From positions 3,329,001 to 3,393,000 of the forward strand of contig CM038046.1 of assembly GCA_021397845.1 (NCBI GenBank): a stretch of 64,000 nt of DNA. Reading direction: 5' to 3'. The stretch's first letter is position 1. Each line of letters begins with the position of its first letter. The stretch comes from Areca catechu. Taxonomy: Eukaryota > Streptophyta > Magnoliopsida > Arecales > Arecaceae. The notes under the pieces were generated by a model. That model saw nothing but the letters and a program-made list of their open reading frames with translations, did no database searches and was not told the origin of the DNA. The translations under genes and the position numbers were made by a program. Shown one piece after another: positions 1-9,996 of this stretch.

Positions 1-382
1 CTTGATTTGGTGCCAATCAATCTTGATCGTCTGATCTGTTTGATCATGAAAAATTTAAAGACTCCTCAAGCTCCTCGTGATGATGCGTACGTGCGAAGTG
101 CAAAGTACAAAGTGCAAAGTGCAAAGTGTGCCTACAAAGCACCCATTGCATCCTTATCGCCCGTCGCACACACGCGTGCGGGCCCTCAAGCTCTCCGCCT
201 ATGGTGAGCCTAAAAGTAAGAGCTTGGAAAAAGGTTTTCTTATAAAGAGCCTTCTCTTTTTCTAATCTTTTCATGTGGGACTAAAAGTTTTCATTTCACA
301 GGATAGTTTCCATCCCACAGGATAGTTTCCCTTCCCACAGGATAGTTTAGGAATAAAAAATTCCTATTCACTTTTTCCAATA
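1..382 (-). repeat. 3' LTR of the copia element (partial)
   Basis: This segment is the outer part of the 3' LTR. It aligns with 7980-8348, including the shared blocks with CCAATCAATCT near the start and TCCCACAGGATAGTTT near the end. On the minus strand the LTR would begin TATTGGAAAA, against TGTTGAAAAA in the other copy. A purine-rich stretch (minus strand TATGGGGGAT, about 383-392) abuts it, as expected of a polypurine tract. This copy carries extra reiterations of a 9-10 bp motif (AAGTGCAAA) at about 97-128 that the other copy lacks. Confidence 0.85.
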
Positions 383-1059
383 ATCCCCCATATGAATGAA
401 ATTTTGGACTAAGCTCAAAGATCAGTAAAAATGATTCGATCCCCTACAAACATGGATTTTTTAAATGCAAATAAATATGCATACACTTAAAGAGAGAAGT
501 GGAATGAAGTTGCATCAGTATAGGTAGCTTGTGGCTTTGAACCTTCCTTAGTATTTTGTTATCGAGTTTACTTGCTAATAGTGAACGTGATGTCTTGAAC
601 TTTTAGCGTTTGATGTAAACTCAGACAATAGCAATCACACAACCTCTTTTCGAGTATTCCTTTTGGTTCTCATGGTTGTGTTCATTTTGGCCCTGAACAA
701 CTCCTGGTCTCATGAGTGCTTTAGAGAATTAAAGCCTTTAAAATTCTCATAGAATTGGCCCAGTTCACACTCATATAGGTGATTCTTATTAAGAGTATCC
801 TGCTATACCCCATATAATATTCATGTCATAAGAATCATTAAAAGTTATGCTTATCCTAGTACCTTTAGCGAGTAGCACTGATTATCATAGGAATGAGTAG
901 GATTTTACATCTTTAGTGCTTCGTTACATCTTCATAATTTAGTTGTTTTTTTTGAACCTAGATCTTAGGATCTCCAGTCAACTAGGTTGGGTATCCACTA
1001 TGAAGATTTATTTATAGGCTTTAAACACATTCCCCTCGATAAACAAATTACTTGATCTC
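383..1059 (-). other. 3' non-coding part of copia element (polypurine tract to end of pol)
   Basis: There is no open frame of note here. The segment lies between the polypurine tract next to the 3' LTR and the end of the RNase H coding region, and is probably the 3' untranslated part of the retrotransposon. Confidence 0.6.
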
Positions 1060-2600
1060 TTGGTAAACCTTTTGTCAGTGGATCCGCAAGGTTTTTCTTT
1101 GACTGAATATAGTCAATAAAGATAACTTTATTTTCAAGTAATTGCTTAAGATATCATGTCTGCGACGTATATGTCTAGACTTACCATTATATATTTTATT
1201 CTGTGCTCTGCAAATAGCTGATTGATTATCACAATGAATACATATTGCAGACACAGGTTATAACCAACATGGAATATCCTCCAAAAAATTTCGAAGCTAT
1301 TCTGCTTCTTCTCCAGCTTTATCTAAAGCTATAAACTCTGATTCCATAGTGGACCGAGCTATACAAGTTTGTTTTGAGGATTTTTATGACACTGCACCTC
1401 CTCCTAAGGTGAACACATATCCAATAGTAGATTTAGTCTCTTTTGAAGAAGATATCCAGTTAGCATTACTGTATCCTTCTAGTACAGCTGGATATGTTGT
1501 ATAATGTAATCCAGAATTTAGGGTATATCATAGATATCGTAATACCCTTACTAGTGCTATCCAATGATTTGGACCTGGATTACTAGTAAATCTGCTTAAT
1601 TTATTGATAGCATATGCTATGTCAGGATGGGTGCAATTCATGACATACATTAAACTATTAATTATATGTGAATATTCCAATTGTGATATGGGTTGTCCAA
1701 TATGCTTAGTAAGATGTAGATTAATATCCATAGGTGTTCTAAGCGGGCTGGTACCATACTCATTGAATTTATCTAATATTTTTTCAATATAATGAGATTG
1801 AGATAATATTATTCCATCAGACGTTCTAGTGATTTTAATCCCTAGTATAATATCTGCGATATCCATATCTTCCATATCAAAATGTTTGATCAACATTTTT
1901 TTTGTTTGTTTAATCATATCAGTATCACTACCTATGATTAACAAATCATCCACGTATAAGCAGACTAATACATACCCTGTAGGTATGGTTTTGGCATATA
2001 CACATTTGTCACATTCATTGATTTTGAATCCATTGGACAACATGACATTGTCAAATTTTATATGCCATTATTTAGGTGCTTGTTTTAATCCATATAAGGA
2101 TTTCACAAGTCTGCACACCTTCTTTTCTTTGCCTGGAACCACAAACCCTTCAGGTTGTTCCATATAAATTTCTTCATCTAATTCACCATTAAGGAAAGCT
2201 ATTTTTACATCCATTTGATGTATTTCAAGATTGTTAATGGCTGCAATAGTGATTAACATTTTTATAGATGTTATCCTTGTTACAGGTGAATAAGTATCAA
2301 AGAAGTCTAGGCCTTCTTTTTGTTTAAAGCATTTAGCTACTAATCTGGCTTTATATTTATCAATTGATCCATCAGCCTTTAGCTTATTCTTGAAAATCCA
2401 TTTACACCCCAAAGGCTTCATACCTGATGGTAAATCTACCAATTCCCAGGTATGATTATGCATGATGGACTCAATTTCGCTATTAATATCTTCTTTTCAA
2501 AAGGATACTTCTGGTATAGACATTGCCTCTTTGAATGTCTGAGGTATATTTTCTATTATATATGTAATATAGTCATGACCAAAAGATTTTATAACTTTAG
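1060..2600 (-). pseudogene. copia reverse transcriptase and RNase H (broken)
   Basis: Minus-strand frames at 2463-2068 and 2043-1528 give the Ty1/copia RT. The copia-typical motif CKWIFKNKLKADGSIDKYKARLVAK is present near the start (about 2390-2315), followed by QMDVKIAFLNGEL and the catalytic YVDDLLIIG. A stop follows YGLKQAPK (about 2068). Beyond 1528 the frame decays, but an RNase H tail is still readable, ending near 1060 with the family motif KENLADPLTKGL in mutated form (QSKKNLADPLTKGL). RT would copy element RNA into cDNA and RNase H would remove the template. Upstream, the frame runs into the insertion at 2601 and resumes past 4669. Confidence 0.9.
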
Positions 2601-4669
2601 TGTTGGGAGATGTGTCCCAAAACCAATTTTTACTGTAGACAGTTGTACATTTGATGTAATTGTATATGAATTATATTATTGAATAATATGTTTATTCTGG
2701 CAGTTCATCACTATTTCATCTTTCTCATATGAGTTCTTGAGTGATGAAGTTCTTAGGACTATTTGTATGTGATATAGAGAGGATATATCATATAGTCCTA
2801 AAAGTATTCGCGACCAAATGATACACTTATTTCAGGATGATAGTATATCAAGTATAGGTCGTTGTGTGCCATAGTCGTTGGTTGTCCTTTTAACTAAGGA
2901 GTGTGGAGACACTGGTATGGCATGCAGATGTTATGTTTGACATTTCATCGAACGTGACCCGTCTGTATTTTTTCTGCCTAGAGTTTTGATATGGACGTAG
3001 TTATCCCTCAGACATGAGATCGTCATGGTAGCTTGCGAGCAACTCACTGTACTTTGGTGTTGGACTATCTGGATTTCTAATCCAGGGACGAAAGGTTTCT
3101 GGGTACAGTTAAGTACTCGTGTAGCAGTGATCGGATCAAGATGAGATTGATCCCTCCAAAGTGTTTGGAGCAGATATCTTACTGTGTTTCAATTTAGCAA
3201 AACCTTGGCCAGGGTAGTCTCTGTAATGTGTTACAGGACTTGTGAGGTTGAGACACATTGTTGATGGACTTTATGGGTTGGGCAGTTTTAACCCTAAGTC
3301 TTCCTGAGCATTGAAGTCAAAGGAATTAATTACAAGGTTTCCATATCTCCTGGTTCTTGATTGTTGCTCTGCAACTTCGACCTATCCGGACGTCGGGTGT
3401 CATTGCTAGATGGCGACTTTGACTGGTATTAGAAATGTTCCAGTGCTACCGATTTAGTGTTCGAACCTATGGGGTCACACATCATAGGGGTTTCTACTTG
3501 ATCTAGTGATCGGAGAATGATTGGGAATCGTTCATGGACTCATAAAGGAAAAGTGTTTTTCTTTACCCTAGTGTCGACACTTGATATTCTTGAAAGTGTC
3601 GACACTTGTGTAGGTGTCGACACTTGTTGATTTCGCAAGTGTAGATATTTGATGTCATAAAAGTTGTGACATAAAATTTTTCACTAATAGTTGGTGATGC
3701 ATGGAGGTGAATTAAGTAATGTAATTACTTGATAGCCCAATTTGATTGAGCTATAAAAATCTGGAATAAATCAAATGGGATTTGGTTCAAAATAGGTTTG
3801 GGTCCAATTGGATTGAACCCAATGTATGCACACTTGACCCAATTGATTTCATTTATGAACTGAAATTAATTGAGACATTAATCTGAATTTAAATAAGTTT
3901 AAATTCAGTTTTGGGGAGTTATGTAACTTCCCAGGACCATAACTTTCCATAACTACTCATAACCCCTCCATTATCACCCATAACTCCCCACTCTCCCTCT
4001 CCCTCTCCACCTACATAATGGGCTGAAATAGGAGGACGAAAATAAGAAAGAATTCAGCAAAGAAATGCTGGAAAAATCAAAAGGGAAGAAAGGGAAAAAA
4101 CTAGGAAGGGTTCTAGTTTTGTATGGGTGTGAGGATTTTTGAAAAGAGTGTGCATATTTGTACCTAGTGATCTAGGTCTTGGGATTGAGTGTTTGGGAAG
4201 GATTTCAACAACTCATTCTCTACCTCTTGAGTTTCTTCATTCATTCGGAGAGTCCAGCATCGAAAGAAGAAAAGGAGTTCCGATCAAATAGTTCCACAAC
4301 AAGCTAGCACTTGGAGTGGAAGTAGATTTTGAAAGAGCCCTGATATGAACCACCTGTAGAGGCCGGACACGTGTGCGGCTAAGCAGAGTTCTTCTACCTC
4401 CTTCTGGATCTTCCACAACGGAGAGCGTCTCCACTTCATACGAGGTATGGTTTTACATATAGAGATGTGTTGTTTTGAAATGTTCATAGCATGAGTTCAT
4501 GATTTCATAGTTTATATTAATCATTCATGCAAGATCTTGGACTAAGTAGCATAGAAAATTCTAAAAGCATGCTTAGATTAAATGTTAATCTTCTTTATCA
4601 TGCTTCCGCTGCATGTTATTTTGAAAAAGTTTTAAAATAGAAAGCATGCTCGCTATAGTTTTCCTTTCA
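2601..4669 (+). mobile_element. Solo LTR inserted into copia pol, target duplication TTTAG
   Basis: The insert starts TGTTGGGAGATG and ends CCTTTCA, giving TG...CA termini. It is flanked by the 5-bp duplication TTTAG at 2596-2600 and 4670-4674. Removing it rejoins the copia reading frame (RRSKR side at 4680 with the KSFGHDYITY side at 2590). It contains no coding domain, so it is best read as a solo LTR left by recombination between the two LTRs of a full element. The plus orientation is inferred from resemblance of its start to the start of the LTR-like block near 61700. At about 3570-3640 it carries repeated GTGTCGACACTT palindromes. Confidence 0.88.
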
Positions 4670-4674
4670 TTTAG

Positions 4675-5843
4675 GTCTCTTACTACGTCTAGGTTCACAT
4701 TTAGGATATTTTTCCTGATGACTACTACTTGTCAAATTATCATAAATTCTTTTATTTGAACTTGTACCAGATATCCCTTTATAAGGGAATATCTCTTCAA
4801 AAAAAAAAAAAATGATGCATTTCTTGATTCCATGATTATATTTTTCTGTATATCAGATATATCTGATTTATGTACAAGAAAGCGATATGCACTACTGTAT
4901 TGTGCATAACCAATGAAAATACAATCAACCATTTTAGGTCCTATTTTGACCTTTTTGGGATATGGAATAGCTACTTTAGCTAGACACTCCCACACTTTTA
5001 GGTAATTATAAGAAGGCTTTTTCCCTTTCCATAACTCATATGGAGTGATGTCCTTCTTCTTAAGAGGTATTTTGTTAAGAATATGATTAGCCGAGAGAAT
5101 TGCTTTTCCCCATAAATTTTGTGGTGTACCAGAATTTGTCAACATGTCATTCATCATTTTTTTCAATGTTCAATTTTTGCGTTCAGCAAGTCCATTAGAT
5201 TGAGGTGAATAAGGAGCTGTAGTTTGATGAACAATGCCATGTTCTTGACAAAAGTCATTAAACGGTGCATCGTATTCACCACCTCCGTCACTCCTTATAG
5301 CCTTGATCTTTTTATCAAGATGATTTTCAACCTCATTTTTATAACATTTAAACATATCTAAAGCCTCATCTTTAGACTTTAGTAGATACATATAATAGTA
5401 TCTAGTTGAATCATTAATAAATATTATAAAATACTTTTTACCTCCTCTAGATTGTATTAACTTCAAGTCACATAGATCATTGGGGATCAAATCTAGAGGT
5501 TTAGTATTTCTTTCTACTGAATGGAACGGTGTTTTGGCTATCTTAGCTTCAACACATATCTCACATCTATAATATGGATCGATTTCATAATTAGGTAACA
5601 ATTCTAAATTCATTAACTTCCGTAATGAATTAAAATTCACATGACCTAATCTATCATGCCATAGATAAGAGGAGTCAACCATATAAACAGAAGAAGAATC
5701 TTTATTCTTTTCAAGGTTGCGATGTACAGTCATTACATTCATCTTGAATAATCCATTATTCAAGTAACCTCTATCCAGAAAGATCCCTCCTTTAGTAAGT
5801 ACAAATTTATCATACTCAAACACTATCCTAAATCCATGTGTGC
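4675..5843 (-). pseudogene. copia integrase (broken)
   Basis: Minus-strand frames 5823-5170 and 5166-4732 are separated by one stop after GLAERKN. The N-terminal zinc-binding module is seen as WHDRLGH plus CEIC. The catalytic D,D,E positions are readable as CDLK, RSDGGGEYD and GLAERKN. A C-terminal GKKPSYNYLKVWECLAKV block matches the copia integrase tail. The enzyme would insert element cDNA into the host genome. The C-terminal part ends in a frameshifted A-rich stretch (about 4800-4812), then RRSKR just before the solo LTR. Confidence 0.9.
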
Positions 5844-6269
5844 TTAAGAGGGACCTAATACCAAGTTCTTACGGATGTCAGGAACATGCAGTACATCGTT
5901 CAGTAGAAGCTCTTTGCCATATGTCATCTTTAGAATAATGCAGCCAATTCCTTCTATCTTCGATGTAGCGGAGTTATCCATTAGTAGATTTCTACCTCTG
6001 ATAGGAGTATATGATGAGAACATACTCTTATCAAAACATACATGTCGAGTAGCTCTAGTGTCAACATACCATTCATTTGGTTTATCAACCATGTTTGCTT
6101 CAAAAACAACTGCTGACAACATCATCCCTGACACTTCACGGGATAGGATATCTTCAGTAGTATTGACTTCTTTCTTTTCTTTTTCCTTGAAACGACAATC
6201 CTTGGATTTGTGGCCTATTTTACCACAAATGAAGCACTTTCCTTTGAACTTCTTAGGATTGTCTTTCTT
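5844..6269 (-). pseudogene. copia zinc knuckle and aspartic protease, active-site residue changed
   Basis: Downstream of gag on the minus strand, after a stop near 6270, a CCHC zinc knuckle (CFICGKIGHKSKDC) is followed by the protease. The active-site region reads WYVDTRATRHVC, where the family has D-S/T-G-A. The glycine is replaced by arginine, which should inactivate the enzyme. The protease would have cut the Gag-Pol polyprotein. Confidence 0.85.
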
Positions 6270-6974
6270 CTATTTATAGCTTTCTCCAAGAAACTTGCGT
6301 TTCTTCTTGTTGACCTTTATTTCCATGAGGTTGGCCTTAGGCTCAGCAAGATGTCTTCCTGTCTTCTTATCATGGCTCTTGTTGTCTTCCTCGATCCTCA
6401 GGCGGACAATCAGATCTTCAAGTCTCATCTCTTTCCGCATATGCTTCAGGTATTTTTTGAAGTCTTTCCATGATAGAGGTAGCTTCTCAATTATAGCGGC
6501 TACCTGGAATGACTCACTCAGAGACATCCTTTCTGCATGTATCTCATGCAGTATGATCTGCAGTTCTTGAACTTGCTCCAAGATGGTCTTGTAATCTACC
6601 ATCTTGTAGTCAAGAAACCTGCCGACCATAAATTTTTTATGGCCTGCATCCTCGGTCTTGTACTTCTTGTCCAAGGATGCCCACAGCTCTTTTGCCATGC
6701 TTATACTACTGTACACATTATACAGAGTATTCTCTAATTCATTAAGGATGTAGTTTTTGCATAAGAAGTCTGAATGCTTCCATGCATCGACAGCAGCGAT
6801 AATCTGCTTGTCGTTCTCTCCTTCCTTTAGAACTGGTGGATCTTCGTTGAGAACTCTTACCAGATTCAGAGTTGTTAGGTAGAACATCATCTTCTGTTGC
6901 CATCTCTTGAAGTCGGTGCCGATAAACTTCTCCGGCTTCTCGGCCTGAACTGGTGCAGCCATTGTTGCCATCAC
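6270..6974 (-). pseudogene. copia Gag capsid region
   Basis: The 234-residue minus-strand frame begins MMATMAAPVQAEKPEKF. It contains the copia Gag pattern F-x-G-x-DFKRWQQKM followed by WKHSDFLCKNYILNEL and the UBN2-type capsid block around LWASLDKKYKTEDAG. It ends in a lysine-rich segment leading into the CCHC knuckle across a stop. Gag would form the virus-like particle in the cytoplasm. The start is the first Met after the presumed 5' LTR. The length is close to a normal copia capsid, so this part is the least damaged. Confidence 0.85.
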
Positions 6975-7380
6975 TTGAGCAGCACTTCAGTACGAAGAAA
7001 ATTGTCTTAAGATTGTTGGTGGTAGGATGTGTATGAACAATGGCTACCTAATTGACAAGATCGAGTCTAGAGTTACACTCTATGTCCTTAAGACAATTTT
7101 GTCCCGCAATGATGCTTACGGTTTTATGACGATTGTCTCCCACGATAAAACGGTCTTCTTCTGGTGAAAGCAGCACTATAATTCACCAGAAATTCGAATC
7201 AGGAATGCTTTTCTCTCTTTGTATGCACTATAGCTATACTCTATTTTCAGAGTATGCAAATGCCTAAGAGACTTACGATGCACTATAGCTATATTCTATT
7301 TTTTCAGAGTATGCAAATGCCTAAAAGAAGGAAGGAAAATATTGGAATGAATGCGATGAAATGAATGAGAAATGGGGACC

Positions 7381-7388
7381 TATTTATA
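7381..7388 (-). promoter_or_regulatory. TATA box in copia 5' LTR
   Basis: The plus strand reads TATTTATA, which is TATAAATA in the direction of element transcription. It lies within the LTR upstream of Gag, where the element promoter should be. Confidence 0.5.
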
Positions 7389-7679
7389 GCCTTAAGGTGC
7401 CCCTTGGAAACAACCTTCTGATTTCATTGGAGGGAGTTTTCGATATCGTTTCGTAGTGAGATATGCCTTTACACGATCGATACGTTTTTTCAATCATGAT
7501 CGGATGTCATGATACGCTGATTCGTATCATGATATCTAGATCACGTGATCAGTGCACTTCTCAATGCATCATTTCATGATCCGATGGCACCCCTGATCTC
7601 AGAAGAAACGTTGATCCGTGAACGGATGCGTGATTACGCCTTCGAACGTGTGATCCGTTGTTTCACAATTCTGAAATCC

Positions 7680-7975
7680 CGTTATTCGAGTTAACTCAAG
7701 TTTCTCGAGTCGGCTCCTTGCTGCAGAGAGCGCCCTGGTCGAGTCGGCTCGATTCCCTTGAGTCGACTCATCCAGACCGCATGATACGACTCTGTGGATC
7801 CGAGCTAGCTCGACCCTGGTCAAGCTGACTCGTCCAGACTGCATGATACGGTTCTGTGGATTCGAGCCAGCTCGATCCTGGTCGAGTCGACTCGTCTAGA
7901 CCGTGTATTCCCGTTCTGCGGATCCGAGTCAACTCGAACCACTCGAGTCGACCCGGCCAGAACCGAGCCAACTCG
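7680..7975. repeat. GTCGACTC-rich tandem array in copia 5' LTR
   Basis: About three imperfect copies of a roughly 65-bp unit occur, each holding CGAGTCGACTCG-like palindromes, then CCAGACCGCATGATACG and TTCTGTGGATCCGAG. Short open frames here simply reflect the repeat and are not genes. Confidence 0.8.
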
Positions 7976-8348
7976 TCTCCCTACAATCTTGATCTAGTGC
8001 CAATCAATCTCGACCGTCTGATCTGTTTGATCAGAAAAAATTTAAAGGCTCCTCAAGCTCCTCGCGACGATGCGAAGTGCGCCTACAAAGCATCCATTGT
8101 GCCCTTGTCGCCCGTCGCACATGCACACGCGGGTGATGCTTCGCATCCCCCTTAAACTCTCCACCTATGATGAGCCTAGAAGTAAGAGCTTGGAAAAAGG
8201 TTTTCTTATAAAGAGCCTTCTTTTTTTCCAATCTTTCCATGTGGAACTAAAAGTTTCCATCTCACATGATAGTTTCCATCCCACAGGATAGTTTTCCTTC
8301 CCACAGGATAGTTTAGGAATAAAAAATTTCTATTCACTTTTTTCAACA

Positions 8349-8760
8349 CATCTCACATACATAAGGTCAGAGAGAAAGAAGGAAAAGGGTAAGCGAGCAA
8401 GTAAGGGAGAGAGGGGGAAGAGGGAGCCGCTGGGCAGGGACCTCGCCAGAAGATCCCCCCAGGCTCACCCATCCCATCTCCGTCTTGCTCTCACAATCTC
8501 AGTCCTACATTTTTCTTCACCCTCTACGTGGAGAGTCTCCCGAAACTCTCCGCCATAAAGGTTCTGTTCCCCTTGGTCGTCCCATTGACTTGATCATCGG
8601 AGTGTCCCCACTGGAATTCCCGGCCCGGGTCTCTCTTTTTTTCAGGTCGATCGGTCCGGAGAGCCAACCCCCCGAAGAGGAGGATCGGGTGCGCACGGAA
8701 AAGAACCAGTGGGGAGGGACACGTTTGATGCTGCATCAGAGCTATAGGCTATGATGATCT
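8349..8760 (+). repeat. Remnant of a Ty3/gypsy-type LTR end
   Basis: This GC-rich stretch contains TTGACTTGATCATCGGAGTG and a CAGGTCGATCGGTCC block. These resemble the TTGAGCGTCGGAG-type U5 region seen, in minus orientation, inside the solo LTR at 22372-23581. It is probably a truncated old LTR that the copia element landed beside or within. No coding domain is supported. Confidence 0.45.
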
Positions 8761-9001
8761 AGATGGCAACACTAACAATCTGACAACCTTAGAAGTTTTT
8801 TATTTAAGATCGATCTCATGTAGACATGGAGAAAAGATGCACGAAGTGAGAAAAGAGATAAAGGTCGCCCATAAAAACTTTTAGCATATGTATTTTAGAG
8901 TAAAGGGTACGATGCCGGAGCATAGAAATGCATATTAGGCTAGGCTAGTCTACGACCTGCTCAACCTAGCCTACATTATGAGAAGGCCTGGTCAATGTTT
9001 G

Positions 9002-9056
<55 letters not shown>

Positions 9057-9996
9057 TTGGGCTAAACGTAGATCACCAACTTTTGATATAATCTAATATT
9101 AGGCCGAGTTAGTTCATTCATATACCAGCTGAATAACCCAACCCAGCCTAGCCCACATGCACATATCATATGCATATTATGAATATATGTATATGTTCGA
9201 TACATATAGTAAACAATTGTAGTAAAATTATCTATTTATATGCTTAAAGATACAAGTAATTAAAGCAATTATTCTTATAGTTAAGAATTGCACATAAATT
9301 ATCGATTATAGAGATGAGTGCGCTTTTTGAATTTTGATTTGTCTGTAATTTTGGTAGGCCGAATATCAACCGGAGCTCACTTGTAATTTATTGGACCAAG
9401 CCTGGCCCCATGCATGTTGGATTGAATATCATCCATATTGGATTGAGTATGAGGTGGATTGAGCTTGGACCATGTGTCTGGTAACCTATTCCGAGCTCGA
9501 GATCATTTATGCCCAGCACAACCCACCCAAGATACATTCTTACATGGGCTTTGGCATTGTAATAAATGGACTCTGCAAACCGGGTTTCGACGCTTATGGA
9601 GGCTTGCTATAGCCCTGATTCCAGACCTGGCGCCGTGGCAATTGGTTGCGTCGGTGATGTTCGGCTAGGGTTAACTGATAAGCTCTGCCAAACCCACCCA
9701 GGTCCGACCCACACCCAAGCCTGAAGCCCATTGCAAAACTTCGGAGCCTGTTCGCCACCAAGGGTCCCAGACTGGGTGCGAGGGCCAAGGCCCATTAGCG
9801 GACGTCCTTCGCTGCTTGCCTTTCGGTTTCCTCCAAAACCCTACTAGCCCTCACCCCCGACTTTCTTCTGAAGCCCTGCTGCAAGAGCGGGCAAGAAGCC
9901 TGAGAAGGCAACCGCCCACCCCTCTAGCGATTTTGGACTTCCACTTCTTTCTGACTCCAAAGCAAAAACCAGGCTTGACTCTGCTGCGAGCCGGAG
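8761..9996. other. Intergenic upstream region of ELP1 with (TA)n microsatellite
   Basis: No gene is visible. A perfect TA dinucleotide run of 26 units lies at 9003-9054. The segment from about 9450 is less AT-rich and presumably holds the ELP1 promoter and 5' UTR, but I see no TATA box that I would assign with confidence. Confidence 0.6.

Larger units (their letters stand above)
1..8348 (-). mobile_element. Ty1/copia LTR retrotransposon, decayed, left end cut by window
   Basis: Reading on the minus strand from 8348 the order is LTR, gag, protease, integrase, reverse transcriptase, RNase H, polypurine tract, LTR. Integrase before RT is the defining order of Ty1/copia. Bases 1-382 match about 7980-8348, which identifies them as the two LTRs. 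The polyprotein has in-frame stops (for example after the YGLKQAPK motif in RT) and is split by a 2069-bp insertion at 2601-4669, so the element is dead. The left target duplication lies outside the window. I could not recognise a standard initiator-Met primer binding site next to the 5' LTR. Confidence 0.93.
7013..8348 (-). repeat. 5' LTR of the copia element
   Basis: The outer end is well placed: on the minus strand it starts TGTTGAAAAAAG at 8348, and it matches bases 1-382. The inner end, near TGTTGGTGGTAG at 7013-7016, is only a guess from the distance to the Gag start. On the minus strand a TATAAATA box sits at 7381-7388. The LTR contains two internal tandem arrays (7225-7330 and 7680-7975). 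Confidence 0.7.

Noticed and set aside
4237..4487. Two overlapping minus-strand frames inside the solo LTR
   Set aside because: No recognisable domain, and they lie in LTR sequence bounded by a target duplication.
7599..7971. Minus-strand frames rich in RVELARIHR and DESTQ
   Set aside because: They are by-products of the GTCGACTC tandem array in the copia LTR.
8485..8754. 89-residue plus-strand frame between the copia element and ELP1
   Set aside because: No domain recognised, and its sequence resembles the U5 part of gypsy LTRs.
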